A DNA stretch of 64,000 nt from Nesterenkonia sandarakina (GTDB taxonomy: Bacteria; Actinomycetota; Actinomycetes; Actinomycetales; Micrococcaceae): positions 2,850,351 to 2,914,350 of the forward strand of contig NZ_JACCFQ010000001.1 of NCBI RefSeq assembly GCF_013410215.1. The letters run 5' to 3'. A model generated the notes under the pieces. It saw only the letters and a program-made list of their open reading frames with translations, did no database searches and had not been told where the DNA came from. A program made the position numbers and the translations under genes. Numbering within the stretch: position 1 is the stretch's first letter; the number at the start of each line of letters is the position of its first letter. Shown here one piece after another: positions 34,260-42,505 of the stretch.

Positions 34260-35074
34260 CGATGGGCCTCCTGAGGCCCGGCTGGACGCGCTTGGCCGCT
34301 CTGAGCGGAGCGGCGTCGGGCGAGGCGTGAGAATCTCCGGGGTGGAAGATCGCGCGGCCAATGCACGGTCACCGAACGGAATCCGCGCCTGATCCGGCGT
34401 CGGAAGGCTCGGGCGTCCGCGAACGGACGCATCGAGATGCCCATCGGCTCGCCGCGGATCACGCCCAGCCGATAGTGCTCGCCGAGATGGAAGGAGAGGT
34501 CGAGGTCGTCGTGGATCTCGGGGTCATCGCGGTGCACCGAGAGCCGGACCGTGTCCCATGCTTCCCGGCGCATGGCCAGGTTGGAGCCGAACAGCGGCCG
34601 GTGACCCAGCGCCGGGATGCAGAAGTTCATGTACGCGAAGAGGTAGGCCCGCACCAGCGGTCGTCGCAGCAGGGCCGGCCCGTCGATGAACTCCGCGTCT
34701 CCGGTGAGCGCCCCGGCCTCTGGCTGCTCCTCGAAGGCGGCGATGACATCGTGGATCCACTCAGGTCCCGGCACGCAGTCAGCGTCGAGCCGCAGGATCA
34801 GGTCACCGGTGGCGGCGTCGTAGCCGGTGGCGCTGGCGGCGGGGATCCCCGGCTGCAGACAGCTGCACACCCTGGCGCCCGCGGCGCGCGCCACTGCGGC
34901 CGAGTCGTCGGTGCAGGCGTTGTCCACCACGATGATCTCCTCTGCGGTCCGGGTCTGCGCGGCCAGGGCGGCGAGGCAGACCGTCAGCGCGGCGCTGTCA
35001 TCCTTGACCGGGATGACCACCGAGACGGTGATGGGCTTGGCAGGCTCGCTCGGGTTCGCGTTCTCACCGCTCAT
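34256..35074 (-). CDS. GT2-family glycosyltransferase
   Basis: A 272-residue GT-A enzyme. The nucleotide-sugar part is clear: SVVIPVKDDSAALTVCL (about 18-34), IIVVDNACTDDS, then the metal-binding LRLDADCVPGPEW (DxD region). Later LFGSNLAMRREAWD and HDDLDLSFHL complete the active site. There is no strong membrane anchor, and the C-terminus is arginine-rich. It is the first gene of the operon that ends with the photolyase. Confidence 0.88.
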   Translation of the reverse strand: MSGENANPSEPAKPITVSVVIPVKDDSAALTVCLAALAAQTRTAEEIIVVDNACTDDSAAVARAAGARVCSCLQPGIPAASATGYDAATGDLILRLDADCVPGPEWIHDVIAAFEEQPEAGALTGDAEFIDGPALLRRPLVRAYLFAYMNFCIPALGHRPLFGSNLAMRREAWDTVRLSVHRDDPEIHDDLDLSFHLGEHYRLGVIRGEPMGISMRPFADARAFRRRIRRGFRSVTVHWPRDLPPRRFSRLARRRSAQSGQARPAGPQEAHR

Positions 35075-35285
35075 CGGGAAACCACCTCGCCTCGTTCTGA
35101 CACCAGCGCCGCCGGTCTTGGGAGGTCAGTTTGTTGGCCTCCTGCACGACTGGATCAATCTACGCCGTCTTCTGCGCAGACGCGCGACACCGGCGCCCGG
35201 GGTGATCCGGGCTGGATATGATGCTGATCAACGGCCGCCGCTCTGCGGAGCGCCGAGCTTCCTGCCGCGATGACGAGGTGTCCTG

Positions 35286-36071
35286 ATGGCTGTGCATGCG
35301 CTCTCCCCCGAGGCCCCGCCGCTGGGCGGTCCGGCCGTCCTGCGGCAGCGGTGGAGCGAGGTGTCCTTCCTGCATTGGCGGGTCGACCCCAGCGTCGTCG
35401 CCCCTTATATGCCCCCGGGCTGCTCCCCGGATGTCTTCGACGGCAGCTCCTGGGTGGGCCTGATCGGATTCCAGATGTCGAAGAGCTCCTTCTTCGGCGG
35501 GCCCGCGGTGCCCTGGCTCGGGGACTTCCCGGAGGTCAACGTCCGGCTCTACTCGGTGGACGAGCAGGCTCGCCGCGGGGTGGTCTTCCGCAGTCTGGAG
35601 GCCTCGCACCTGATCCCGGTGCTGGTGGCGCGGGCGGTGTTCGGGCTGCGCTATCAGTGGGCGTCGATGCGGCTCCAGCAGCACGACGGCGAGGTCGAGT
35701 ACACCACCCGACGGCACGGGCAGCGCGCTGCCTCCTCCACGCTGCGCGTGCGTCCGGGCCACGACGACGCAGCCGACGCGGCCTTGAAGAATGACCCGCT
35801 GGCGGAGTTCCTGACCGCACGCTGGGGGTTCCACGAACAGCACTGGGGGCGCACCCTCTACTGCCGGAACAGCCACGAGCCCTGGCCCCTGCAGCAGGCC
35901 GAGCTGGTGCACCTGCAGGACGGGCTGCTGGGCGCCGCCGGCTTCCCCGGGCTCGCCGAGCGGGCCCCGGACTCGGTGCTCTACGCCTCGGAGGTGACCA
36001 CGGTGTTCACCACCCCGCAGCGCGGACCGCGCCGGGAGTCGCGGCGGGCCGGGTCCGAACAGGCCGGGTGA
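35286..36071 (+). CDS. DUF2071 (YqjF-like) protein
   Basis: The 261-residue protein fits DUF2071: opening QRWSEVSFLHWRVDPSVVAPYMPPG is split over residues 20-45, then SSWVGLIGFQM, EVNVRLYSVDEQ, GVVFRSLEASHL and a C-terminal LYCRNSHEPWPLQQAEL. The fold is related to acetoacetate decarboxylase but the function is not known. GAGGTG precedes the ATG. A four-copy tandem repeat begins at its stop codon. Confidence 0.85.
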   Translation: MAVHALSPEAPPLGGPAVLRQRWSEVSFLHWRVDPSVVAPYMPPGCSPDVFDGSSWVGLIGFQMSKSSFFGGPAVPWLGDFPEVNVRLYSVDEQARRGVVFRSLEASHLIPVLVARAVFGLRYQWASMRLQQHDGEVEYTTRRHGQRAASSTLRVRPGHDDAADAALKNDPLAEFLTARWGFHEQHWGRTLYCRNSHEPWPLQQAELVHLQDGLLGAAGFPGLAERAPDSVLYASEVTTVFTTPQRGPRRESRRAGSEQAG

Positions 36072-36137
36072 CTCGGCGGGCGAGGCGACTCGACGGGCAG
36101 GATGACTCGACGGGCAGGATGACTCGACCGGCGGCGT
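36070..36137. repeat. Four tandem copies of a 17-bp unit
   Basis: Consensus GACTCGACGGGCAGGAT. Copies are 36070-36086 (diverged), 36087-36103 and 36104-36120 (identical), and 36121-36137 (diverged). The array starts in the DUF2071 stop and ends 20 bp before the glycosyltransferase start. Confidence 0.9.
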
Positions 36138-36156
36138 TGGATCGGAGAGGGAGCAG

Positions 36157-37371
36157 GTGAGCAGGATGCGGATACTGCTGGTGACCGCGGGATCTCGCGG
36201 GGACGTGGCCCCCTTCGCCGCGCTGGCGCGCCGGGCGGCCGCCGCCGGACACGAGGTGCGCCTGGTGGTGCCGGAGAACTCCGGGGTGGACCTGACCGGC
36301 ATCGACGTCGCAAGCATGGGTGTGGACTACACGGCGCTGATCACCCAGCAGGGGGTCTCCGTGGCGGCGGCGCTGCGGTCCTACCGTTCGGTCATCCAGC
36401 CGCTGATGCGCGCGGTGCTCCTGGAGTCTGCGCGGGCGGCGATGGAGTTCGCACCCGATGTGCTGCTGGCGCATCCAAAGGTTCTCTCTGCGGGGTTGGT
36501 GGCCGAGGCGCTAGGGATCCCGCATGTGCTGGTCGAGATCGTGCCGGCCGTGACCCCCACCAGCAGCTTCCCCGCCGCCGGGACGCTCACCCGGGATCTC
36601 GGTGCGCTGAACCGGGTGACCTACCGCCTGGCCGGTGGTGGCGAGGCGATGTTCCGCCGGGACCTCCGGGAGGTCTCCCGGCTGGTCGGCAGCTTCAGCC
36701 GCCGCACTCCCCCGCCGGCGGCCACCCTGCTGCCGATCAGCCCGGCGCTGCTGCACCGTCCCGCGGACTGGGGCGACTCGGTGCACCTGACCGGCGCCTG
36801 GACCAGTGCCGGCTCGGGGCCCGGCGACGCCTCGGAGGCGGTTCCCGCCGAAGTGGCGGCATTCATCGAGGCCGGGGACTTCGTCTACGCCGGGTTCGGG
36901 TCGATGGCCTCAGGAGATCCGGTGGCGCGGGCCCGCGAGGTCCTCGCCGGGATTCGCGGCGCCGGGTTCAGGGCGCTGCTGGCGACCGGCCTCGGCGGGC
37001 TGCAGGTTCCGCAGGCGCTGCGCGGGAAGGACCTGCTGGTGACCCGGTCGGTGGGGCACAACGCGGTGCTGCCGAAAGCGGCGGCCGCGGTGCATCATGG
37101 CGGGATCGGCACGGTGCACGCGGCGACGGCGGCCGGCACCGTCTCGGTGCTGGTGCCGTTCATCGCCGATCAGCCGTTCTGGGGTGCACGGCTGCGCGAG
37201 AAGGGGCTGGCTCCAGAACCAATTCCGCAGCGGCGACTCACCGCGGCCGGGCTCAGCGCCGCCTTGAGCAGCGCGGGAGACTATCGCGCTGCGGTGCAGG
37301 CGGCGGCCGGATCCATGGCGCAGGAGGACGGCACCGGGACCGCAGTGCGGATCGTGGAAGGACTGGTCTGA
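36157..37371 (+). CDS. UGT/GT1-like glycosyltransferase
   Basis: A 404-residue GT-B enzyme of the MGT/YjiC type. The N-terminus MRILLVTAGSRGDVAPFAAL is diagnostic, and the C-terminal donor site appears in VTRSVGHNAVLPKAAAAVHH, then GGIGTVHAATAAGT and PFIADQPFWGARL. Members glycosylate sterols, polyketides or antibiotics, often for resistance. GTG 36157 follows GGAGAGGGAG; ATG 36166 is an alternative. The acceptor is unknown. Confidence 0.87.
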   Translation: MSRMRILLVTAGSRGDVAPFAALARRAAAAGHEVRLVVPENSGVDLTGIDVASMGVDYTALITQQGVSVAAALRSYRSVIQPLMRAVLLESARAAMEFAPDVLLAHPKVLSAGLVAEALGIPHVLVEIVPAVTPTSSFPAAGTLTRDLGALNRVTYRLAGGGEAMFRRDLREVSRLVGSFSRRTPPPAATLLPISPALLHRPADWGDSVHLTGAWTSAGSGPGDASEAVPAEVAAFIEAGDFVYAGFGSMASGDPVARAREVLAGIRGAGFRALLATGLGGLQVPQALRGKDLLVTRSVGHNAVLPKAAAAVHHGGIGTVHAATAAGTVSVLVPFIADQPFWGARLREKGLAPEPIPQRRLTAAGLSAALSSAGDYRAAVQAAAGSMAQEDGTGTAVRIVEGLV

Positions 37372-37418
37372 CCGGACCCCGGCCAGGTGGCACGGCAACC
37401 GTGCGGCAGACTAGGGGC

Positions 37419-37859
37419 GTGGAGAATCTGCGCGTACCCCCGGGCCCTGGGGCACCCCATGGGCTGCTCATCCCGGCAGGTGAGCTGCGCGAACAGTTCT
37501 CCCACGCCTCCGGGCCCGGCGGCCAAGGGGTCAACACCACCGACTCCCGGGTGCAGCTGAGTCTGGACCTGGCGACGACGACGTCGCTCACCGAGGTTCA
37601 GCGACGCCTGGCTCTGGAGCGGCTGCAGACTCGGTTGGCCGGCACGGTGCTGACCATCAACGCGGCCGAGCACCGTTCCCAGCGCAGGAATCGAACCGCG
37701 GCCCGGGAGCGTCTCGCCGAGCTGCTGCGCGAGTCGATCGCCCCGCCGGTCCCGCGGCGCCCCACCCGAGCGACCCGAGGTTCCCACCGTCGGCGCCTCC
37801 AGGGCAAGCGAGAGCGGGCGGAGATCAAGCAGAACCGCCGACGGCCCGGCGTGGACTGA
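37419..37859 (+). CDS. arfB: Peptide-release-factor-like ribosome rescue protein
   Basis: The 146-residue protein has a class I release-factor core with the GGQ motif (residues 34-36 in SGPGGQGVNTTDSRV) but no codon-recognition domains. Its C-terminal tail is strongly basic (SHRRRLQGKRERAEIKQNRR), as in ArfB/YaeJ, which enters the empty mRNA channel of stalled ribosomes and hydrolyses peptidyl-tRNA. I use GTG 37419, giving MENLRVPPG; an upstream GTG at 37401 is less likely. Confidence 0.9.
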   Translation: MENLRVPPGPGAPHGLLIPAGELREQFSHASGPGGQGVNTTDSRVQLSLDLATTTSLTEVQRRLALERLQTRLAGTVLTINAAEHRSQRRNRTAARERLAELLRESIAPPVPRRPTRATRGSHRRRLQGKRERAEIKQNRRRPGVD

Positions 37860-37943
37860 GGCCCGCAACCGGTGATTCCGTGTGGTGGGGCGGCGTACAG
37901 TCGGCACAGGAGATGAAACTTCGCCCTCATGATGGGATGACCG

Positions 37944-38456
37944 ATGCCCAGCGCGACGCACACCCCAGAACCCACCGGAACCCTCGGCCACAGCTCCCAC
38001 GGCACCGAGCTTCAGTTCCGGCGTCGCTTCCCGGAACCTCCCGAGACAGTCTGGGCGGCCCTGACCGACACCGCTCAGTTGGAGCGGTGGATCGGCCGCT
38101 GGGAGGGAGACCCTGCCAGCGGCCGGGTCAGGTTCTTGATGACCGCAGAGGGTCAGGACGCTCCTGCGGAGGAGTGCAGGATCCTCGACTGCACCCCGCC
38201 CAGACGCCTCACCCTGGAGACCAGTGCCGGGCAGAACATATGGCATCTGCGCCTGGCGCTTGATCACGCCGAAGGCACCACGACCCTGCTCTTCGCCCAG
38301 CGGACCGGGGATGAGCCGTTGGGCAGCATCGGTCCGGGCTGGGAGTACTACCTGGACCGGCTCGCCGCGGTCCTCGCCGACCGGGACCCGGATCAGGTCT
38401 CCTGGGAGGACTACTACCCCACGATGTCGCGCTACTACGAGCAGCTGGAGGACTGA
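37944..38456 (+). CDS. SRPBCC domain protein, AHSA1-like
   Basis: The 170-residue protein has the Aha1/START-like pattern: LQFRRRFPEPPETVWAALTD (about 23-42), LERWIGRWEGDP, GRVRFLM, and ILDCTPPRRLTLE, ending with a helix near WEYYLDRLAAVL. It probably binds a small hydrophobic ligand. No regulator of the ArsR type, often paired with this family, is next to it. Confidence 0.83.
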   Translation: MPSATHTPEPTGTLGHSSHGTELQFRRRFPEPPETVWAALTDTAQLERWIGRWEGDPASGRVRFLMTAEGQDAPAEECRILDCTPPRRLTLETSAGQNIWHLRLALDHAEGTTTLLFAQRTGDEPLGSIGPGWEYYLDRLAAVLADRDPDQVSWEDYYPTMSRYYEQLED

Positions 38457-38471
38457 ACGGGGACCTGGCGG

Positions 38472-39773
38472 TCAGTCCTCCTCCGGGTCGGTCACCGGCG
38501 GCGTCGGTCTGACCAGGAGTTCAGCGATCCGGCGGCGATCGATCCGGGTCACCTGCAAGGTGGCGCCGTCGACGTCGACGATGTCGCCTTCCCGAGCCAG
38601 CCGACCGAGCCGCTCCAGCACGAACCCGGCCACGGTGTCCCAGGTTCCCCTGGGCAGCTCGATCCCGGTGGCCTCGGTGAAGTCCTGCAGGTTCAGCCGG
38701 CCGTCGACGACCCCGCCTCCCTCGGTGAGCACCGGTGGGGCCTCATCGGTGTCTCGCTCGTCGAAGATCTCTCCGACGACCTCTTCCACCAGGTCCTCCA
38801 GGGTGACGATCCCGTCCGTGCCGCCGTACTCATCCACCACCACCGCGATATGGGAGTTGCTGGCCCTCAGGTTGGTCAGGGTGGGCAGCACTCTGGCGGT
38901 GGAGGGCAGGTACGGTATCGGTCGCATGACGTTCTCCAGCGCCGTGCCGGGATCCTTCGCGGCCGCGTCGTAGAGGTCCCGGACGTGGACGAAGCCGGTG
39001 ATGTCATCGATGGACTGGTCCACCACCGGGTAGCGGGAGAAGGGCAGCTGCTGGATGTGAGCCACTGCCTCCGCCACGGTGCTCCCGCCGGGGAGCGCCA
39101 TGACCTCGGGCCGAGGGCGCATCACCTCGCTGAGCTGCCGGTTGCGCAGCGAGAGCACGTCGTCCAGGATCCGGCGCTCGTCGGCCGGGAGACCTTCGTG
39201 CGTGGTGACGATGTCCCGCAGCTCTTCCTCGGAGAGCTCCTCCGCGGCGCGGTTCGGATCCCCGCCCAGGACCCGCACCACCGTATTGGTCGAGACCGAG
39301 AGCAGCCAGATCACCGGTTGCATGAGCCGCGCGAAGCCGTTGAGCACCGGCGCCACCGCGTAGGCGAACTGGGCGTTGCGCTGGATCGCCAGCCGCTTCG
39401 GCGCCAGCTCGCCCAGGACGAGTGAGAGGTAGGCGATGATCAGCGTGAGCAGGATGGTGGCCACGGTCAGCGAGGCCTGCGCACCCAGCCCCCAGGAGGA
39501 GAGCCCGGGCACCAGCGAGGGCGCGATCGAGGACGCGCCGTAGGCCGCCGAGGCGAACCCGGCCACCGTCACCCCGATCTGCACCGCGGAGAGGAAGCGG
39601 TTGGGGTTCCGCGCCAGAGCGGCGACCTTGGCTCCGCGGCGCCCGCGCTGGGCGATCGCGTTGACCTGACTGCTGCGCAGCGTGACCAGCGCCATCTCCG
39701 TCGCCGCGAACACCCCGCCGATCAGGACGAACACCAGCACCAGGGCGATGTTCACCAGCAGCTCACCGGTCAT
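38472..39773 (-). CDS. CNNM/CorC-type transporter (DUF21-CBS-HlyC)
   Basis: The 433-residue protein has an N-terminal DUF21 membrane domain with three to four helices (about 1-185; AATEMALVTLRSSQVNA and LGELAPKRLAIQRNAQF), a CBS pair (about 205-330; VMRPRPEVMALPGG and VVVDEYGGTDGIVTLEDLVE) and a C-terminal CorC_HlyC domain (about 345-430). Homologues handle Mg2+/Co2+ efflux. The name haemolysin is historical. Confidence 0.92.
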   Translation of the reverse strand: MTGELLVNIALVLVFVLIGGVFAATEMALVTLRSSQVNAIAQRGRRGAKVAALARNPNRFLSAVQIGVTVAGFASAAYGASSIAPSLVPGLSSWGLGAQASLTVATILLTLIIAYLSLVLGELAPKRLAIQRNAQFAYAVAPVLNGFARLMQPVIWLLSVSTNTVVRVLGGDPNRAAEELSEEELRDIVTTHEGLPADERRILDDVLSLRNRQLSEVMRPRPEVMALPGGSTVAEAVAHIQQLPFSRYPVVDQSIDDITGFVHVRDLYDAAAKDPGTALENVMRPIPYLPSTARVLPTLTNLRASNSHIAVVVDEYGGTDGIVTLEDLVEEVVGEIFDERDTDEAPPVLTEGGGVVDGRLNLQDFTEATGIELPRGTWDTVAGFVLERLGRLAREGDIVDVDGATLQVTRIDRRRIAELLVRPTPPVTDPEED

Positions 39774-39878
39774 CGACGTGTTCCATCAGCAGCTGGGTGA
39801 CCTCGGCGGCGCATCATGGGTTCACTGTAGACAGTGGCGGGGATGCTGGCGAGCCTGAGGCCGGGGTTCGCCGCGCGG

Positions 39879-40709
39879 CTACTGACTCAGGCCTGAGCTC
39901 GTGGTGGTCTCCCGGACCGGTTGCTGCAGCTCGACGACGAACTCGTCGGTCCGCCCGGATTCATCCGCCCGGAGATAGAGCTCCCGGCACGGCCCGGCCG
40001 GCTCGTAGCCGCGGTCGATGATCTCCTCATGCAGGGCTTGCCAGCTGGTGCGGATGCCGTTGATCTCACCGAGGTGCACCGCGGCGAAGGCGTCCTCCGC
40101 GGCGGGCAGCTTCACCAGTTCGAAGCCCGACTGCTCGGCTCCGTCATACGCGTAGCCGATGCTGGCCTCGATGCCTTCCTGGTGCGCGGTGTAGGCAGCG
40201 ATCGGCGTGTCCAGCGCGCTGCGGACTCCCCCGATGATCTCCGCCACGGCGTCGAAGCTGGGACCGACGACGCCGGCGAGTTCTGGCTGTTCGTTCACGC
40301 GCACCGTGATCGCGGCGAGCTGGACCGCCGGCAGCGGCTTCTGGACGATTTCTATTGTTGACACGGTCGTCTTCCCTTCGATGAGCTGAAGCCTCCGCTC
40401 GACGTCGGCCAGCCTGGCGGCCGCGGACCGTCGTTCCTTCTCCACTTCGGCTCGACGCCGCTGCAGCATACCGGTCAGCTGCTCCGCATCGATGCCGTCT
40501 CGCAGCAGCGAGGAGGTCTCCTCGATGCTGAAACCCAGCTGCCGCAGCGCCACGATCCGATGCAGCCGTTGCAGCTGCTCAGGATCGTAGGAGCGGTAGC
40601 CGTTGAAGGGGTCGGTGTGTGCGGGCACCAGGAGACCGGTCCGGTCCCAGTGCCGCAGCATGCGGTGGGTCACCTGGCCGATCTGCGCGAAGCCTCCGAT
40701 GGATAGCAC
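39879..40709 (-). CDS. MerR-family regulator with GyrI-like effector domain
   Basis: A 276-residue activator. It has an N-terminal MerR winged helix (1-70; HRMLRHWDRTGLLVPAHT and YRSYDPEQLQRL), a dimerising coiled coil (about 78-120) and a C-terminal GyrI-like drug-binding domain (about 125-275). No cysteines of metal-sensing MerRs are visible in the coil. It starts at GTG after GAGGTGGGG. A palindrome in its own promoter suggests autoregulation. Confidence 0.9.
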   Translation of the reverse strand: MLSIGGFAQIGQVTHRMLRHWDRTGLLVPAHTDPFNGYRSYDPEQLQRLHRIVALRQLGFSIEETSSLLRDGIDAEQLTGMLQRRRAEVEKERRSAAARLADVERRLQLIEGKTTVSTIEIVQKPLPAVQLAAITVRVNEQPELAGVVGPSFDAVAEIIGGVRSALDTPIAAYTAHQEGIEASIGYAYDGAEQSGFELVKLPAAEDAFAAVHLGEINGIRTSWQALHEEIIDRGYEPAGPCRELYLRADESGRTDEFVVELQQPVRETTTSSGLSQ

Positions 40710-40725
40710 GTCCCCACCTCACCGT

Positions 40726-40740
40726 CTGACACTGTGTCAG
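40726..40740. promoter_or_regulatory. Candidate MerR operator
   Basis: CTGACACTGTGTCAG is a perfect 7-bp-arm palindrome. On the minus strand it directly follows TTGACC, so it would lie in the spacer of the regulator's own promoter, the standard MerR position. Confidence 0.65.
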
Positions 40741-40823
40741 GGTCAAGCCTGCCACGTCCCGCTAGGCTTCTGCAGAGTCGCCAGGGCCCTCGCGGACCCC
40801 GAGGTCAGGTGAGAGGAATCAAT

Positions 40824-41114
40824 ATGGCTGCTCGGAAGAGAACCCGGCTCATGGTCTGGGGATTCGTTCTGGGACTGGTGGGCGCGGGCGGAGGCCTGGT
40901 CATGTTGCTGCAACCGTGGAAGAGCTGCCCAGAGATCGATGACAGTTCCACCGCCTGTCCTGCCACCTCCGCCGAGAGCGTCCTGCTGTTCGTGTTGCTG
41001 GTGATTTCCCTCTTGGGGGTGGGGCTGGTCGCAAAAGCCCTGCTGACCTCGCCACCAGGCGGGGAGCCTCGCATTCCACCGGGACCTCGAGGCTTCGGCG
41101 CCGACGGTCAGTGA
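40824..41114 (+). CDS. Small two-helix membrane protein, unknown
   Basis: A 96-residue protein with two hydrophobic segments (about 9-29 and 51-73) and a short loop holding two cysteines (KSCPEIDDSSTACPA), which could form an extracytoplasmic disulfide. ATG 40824 has GAGAGG eight bases upstream, so the longer frame from 40734 is unlikely. I do not recognise a family. Confidence 0.6.
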   Translation: MAARKRTRLMVWGFVLGLVGAGGGLVMLLQPWKSCPEIDDSSTACPATSAESVLLFVLLVISLLGVGLVAKALLTSPPGGEPRIPPGPRGFGADGQ

Positions 41115-41142
41115 CCCTTCACCCCTTGACCCTTCACCCCTT
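41113..41142. repeat. Two perfect copies of a 15-bp unit
   Basis: GACCCTTCACCCCTT occurs at 41113-41127 and 41128-41142. The array overlaps the stop of the small membrane gene and the last codons and stop of the convergent acetyltransferase gene. Confidence 0.85.
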
Positions 41143-41790
41143 GAGCCGCACCGCGGCCTGGACGCCGAGCTGAGTGAATCCCAATCTCCCAGCGAGCCCG
41201 AGAGAGGCTTCGTTGCCCTGACGGCTTCGCCACTGCGCGACCAGCCCTTTCGCGAGCGCCTCCTGTATGGCCAGCGCTGCCGCGGCGTAGGCCACACCCG
41301 ACCCCCGGTGCCCTCGCCCGGCGAGGACCGCCATCTGAGCGAGCTCGGAGTGCCACTGCTTGAAGCCGGCGACGGCGGCGGGAGCCCCCTCCGGGGTCCA
41401 TGCGGTCCATAGGCGCTGCGCCTGATCGATGCCGCTCTCCTCCCACTCCGCGGGGCTCACCTGGGCGCGTACCGCGGCGGCATCCCCCGGAGCGGCGATC
41501 CTGGCACAGAGTGGACTCAGTCGAGGACTGCGTTCGGAGAAGAGCAGGTCCGCGCTGCCGATCGGGTCAGCGCCTGCGGGGAGCAGGCTCGCCAGCGCGT
41601 CCGCATCCAGCAGTGTTTCTGGCGGGGCGGGGCGGATCTGGTCCAGCACTGCTCCCGGTGCCGCGACGACACCAAACCCGTCCACCTGCGCGGCGACAAC
41701 TGCCGCAAGGTCTGCCCGCTCGAGGAGGAGCCACTCGTTCTTCGCGATGTCCCGGGGAGACCCGCCGAGCGCGCTCACCCAGGCGGACAC
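41134..41790 (-). CDS. GNAT-family acetyltransferase
   Basis: A 218-residue N-acetyltransferase. The acetyl-CoA loop is in LAGRGHRGSGVAYAAAAL (about 165-182) and the C-terminal strand-helix GNEASLGLAGRLGFTQLGVQ is typical. The N-terminal half is less conserved. GTG 41790 is the only start after an upstream in-frame stop. The substrate is unknown. Its 3' end carries a tandem 15-bp duplication. Confidence 0.8.
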   Translation of the reverse strand: MSAWVSALGGSPRDIAKNEWLLLERADLAAVVAAQVDGFGVVAAPGAVLDQIRPAPPETLLDADALASLLPAGADPIGSADLLFSERSPRLSPLCARIAAPGDAAAVRAQVSPAEWEESGIDQAQRLWTAWTPEGAPAAVAGFKQWHSELAQMAVLAGRGHRGSGVAYAAAALAIQEALAKGLVAQWRSRQGNEASLGLAGRLGFTQLGVQAAVRLKG

Positions 41791-41928
41791 GGTCTGCTCC
41801 GCGCTGCCTCGGAGAGAGTCACGGGCGTAGGGTCAATCCCTTGACTCTAGAGCGTGTCCTGAACCGAGACGGCTCCTGGACGCGCCTGAGCACCCGGTGC
41901 CTGAACGCCTGAGTGCCCGGCCCTGGAG

Positions 41929-42456
41929 CTAGGCGGCCGCCTTCGACCGTGCGCGGCGGGTCGCGAGTAGCATGCGTCCCATATACACCGGCGTGGGTGG
42001 GGTCCACCCAAGTTGCTGGCCCATTCCGAGGTCGTCACGGTTGGCCCAGTGCTCGGCGACCCTGCCGTCCCTCATGCGCAACCAATGCGTCTGAGTGACC
42101 GCGAAGGACCGGCCCCGTGGCGGGAACGCAGCGGCGACCTTGGCATCCGGCCCGTAGCTGACGAAGGGACCGGTCTGCCGCCCGGACATGGTGCTGTGAA
42201 TGACCACAAGCTCGCCGTCGTGGACCACCTCGTGCACCTCCCAGGCCAGGTCGCTGAAAGCGGTCCGGAGCCACAAGGCCGTGGCGAAGAGGGCAGCCGG
42301 ACCCGTTCCACGCGCCTCCGGAGGCTCCGCCAGAGCCTCCCGGTTGACTGCGTCCTCGGTGTAGAGCGGCCGAAAGTCCGCCACGCTGCCTGACGCCATG
42401 GCGTGCAGCGAGGCGACGGCAACATCTGCATCGGTCTTCGTGGTCATCTGAATCAT
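41929..42456 (-). CDS. SnoaL-like/NTF2-fold protein
   Basis: A 175-residue protein with the cone-shaped SnoaL/NTF2 fold: LHAMASGSVADFRPLYTEDAV (residues about 17-37, with the usual acidic loop), TALWLRTAFSDLAWEVHEVV, VVIHSTMSGRQTGPF and HWLRMRDGRVAEHWANRDDL. Such proteins act as cyclases, isomerases or ligand binders. A second ATG at 42447 is possible. It is divergent from a TetR regulator with 49 bp between, so it is probably that regulator's target. Confidence 0.85.
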   Translation of the reverse strand: MIQMTTKTDADVAVASLHAMASGSVADFRPLYTEDAVNREALAEPPEARGTGPAALFATALWLRTAFSDLAWEVHEVVHDGELVVIHSTMSGRQTGPFVSYGPDAKVAAAFPPRGRSFAVTQTHWLRMRDGRVAEHWANRDDLGMGQQLGWTPPTPVYMGRMLLATRRARSKAAA

Positions 42457-42465
42457 CCCCTAGTA

Positions 42466-42493
42466 TTGGTGACCAACAGACTGTATCGAATAC
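42466..42493. promoter_or_regulatory. Two candidate TetR operator palindromes
   Basis: TTGGTGACCAA (42466-42476) and GTATCGAATAC (42483-42493) are perfect palindromes with odd centres in the short gap between the divergent SnoaL-like and TetR genes. Their centres are 17 bp apart. Confidence 0.6.
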
Positions 42494-42505
42494 AAGGAGA
42501 CTGTA

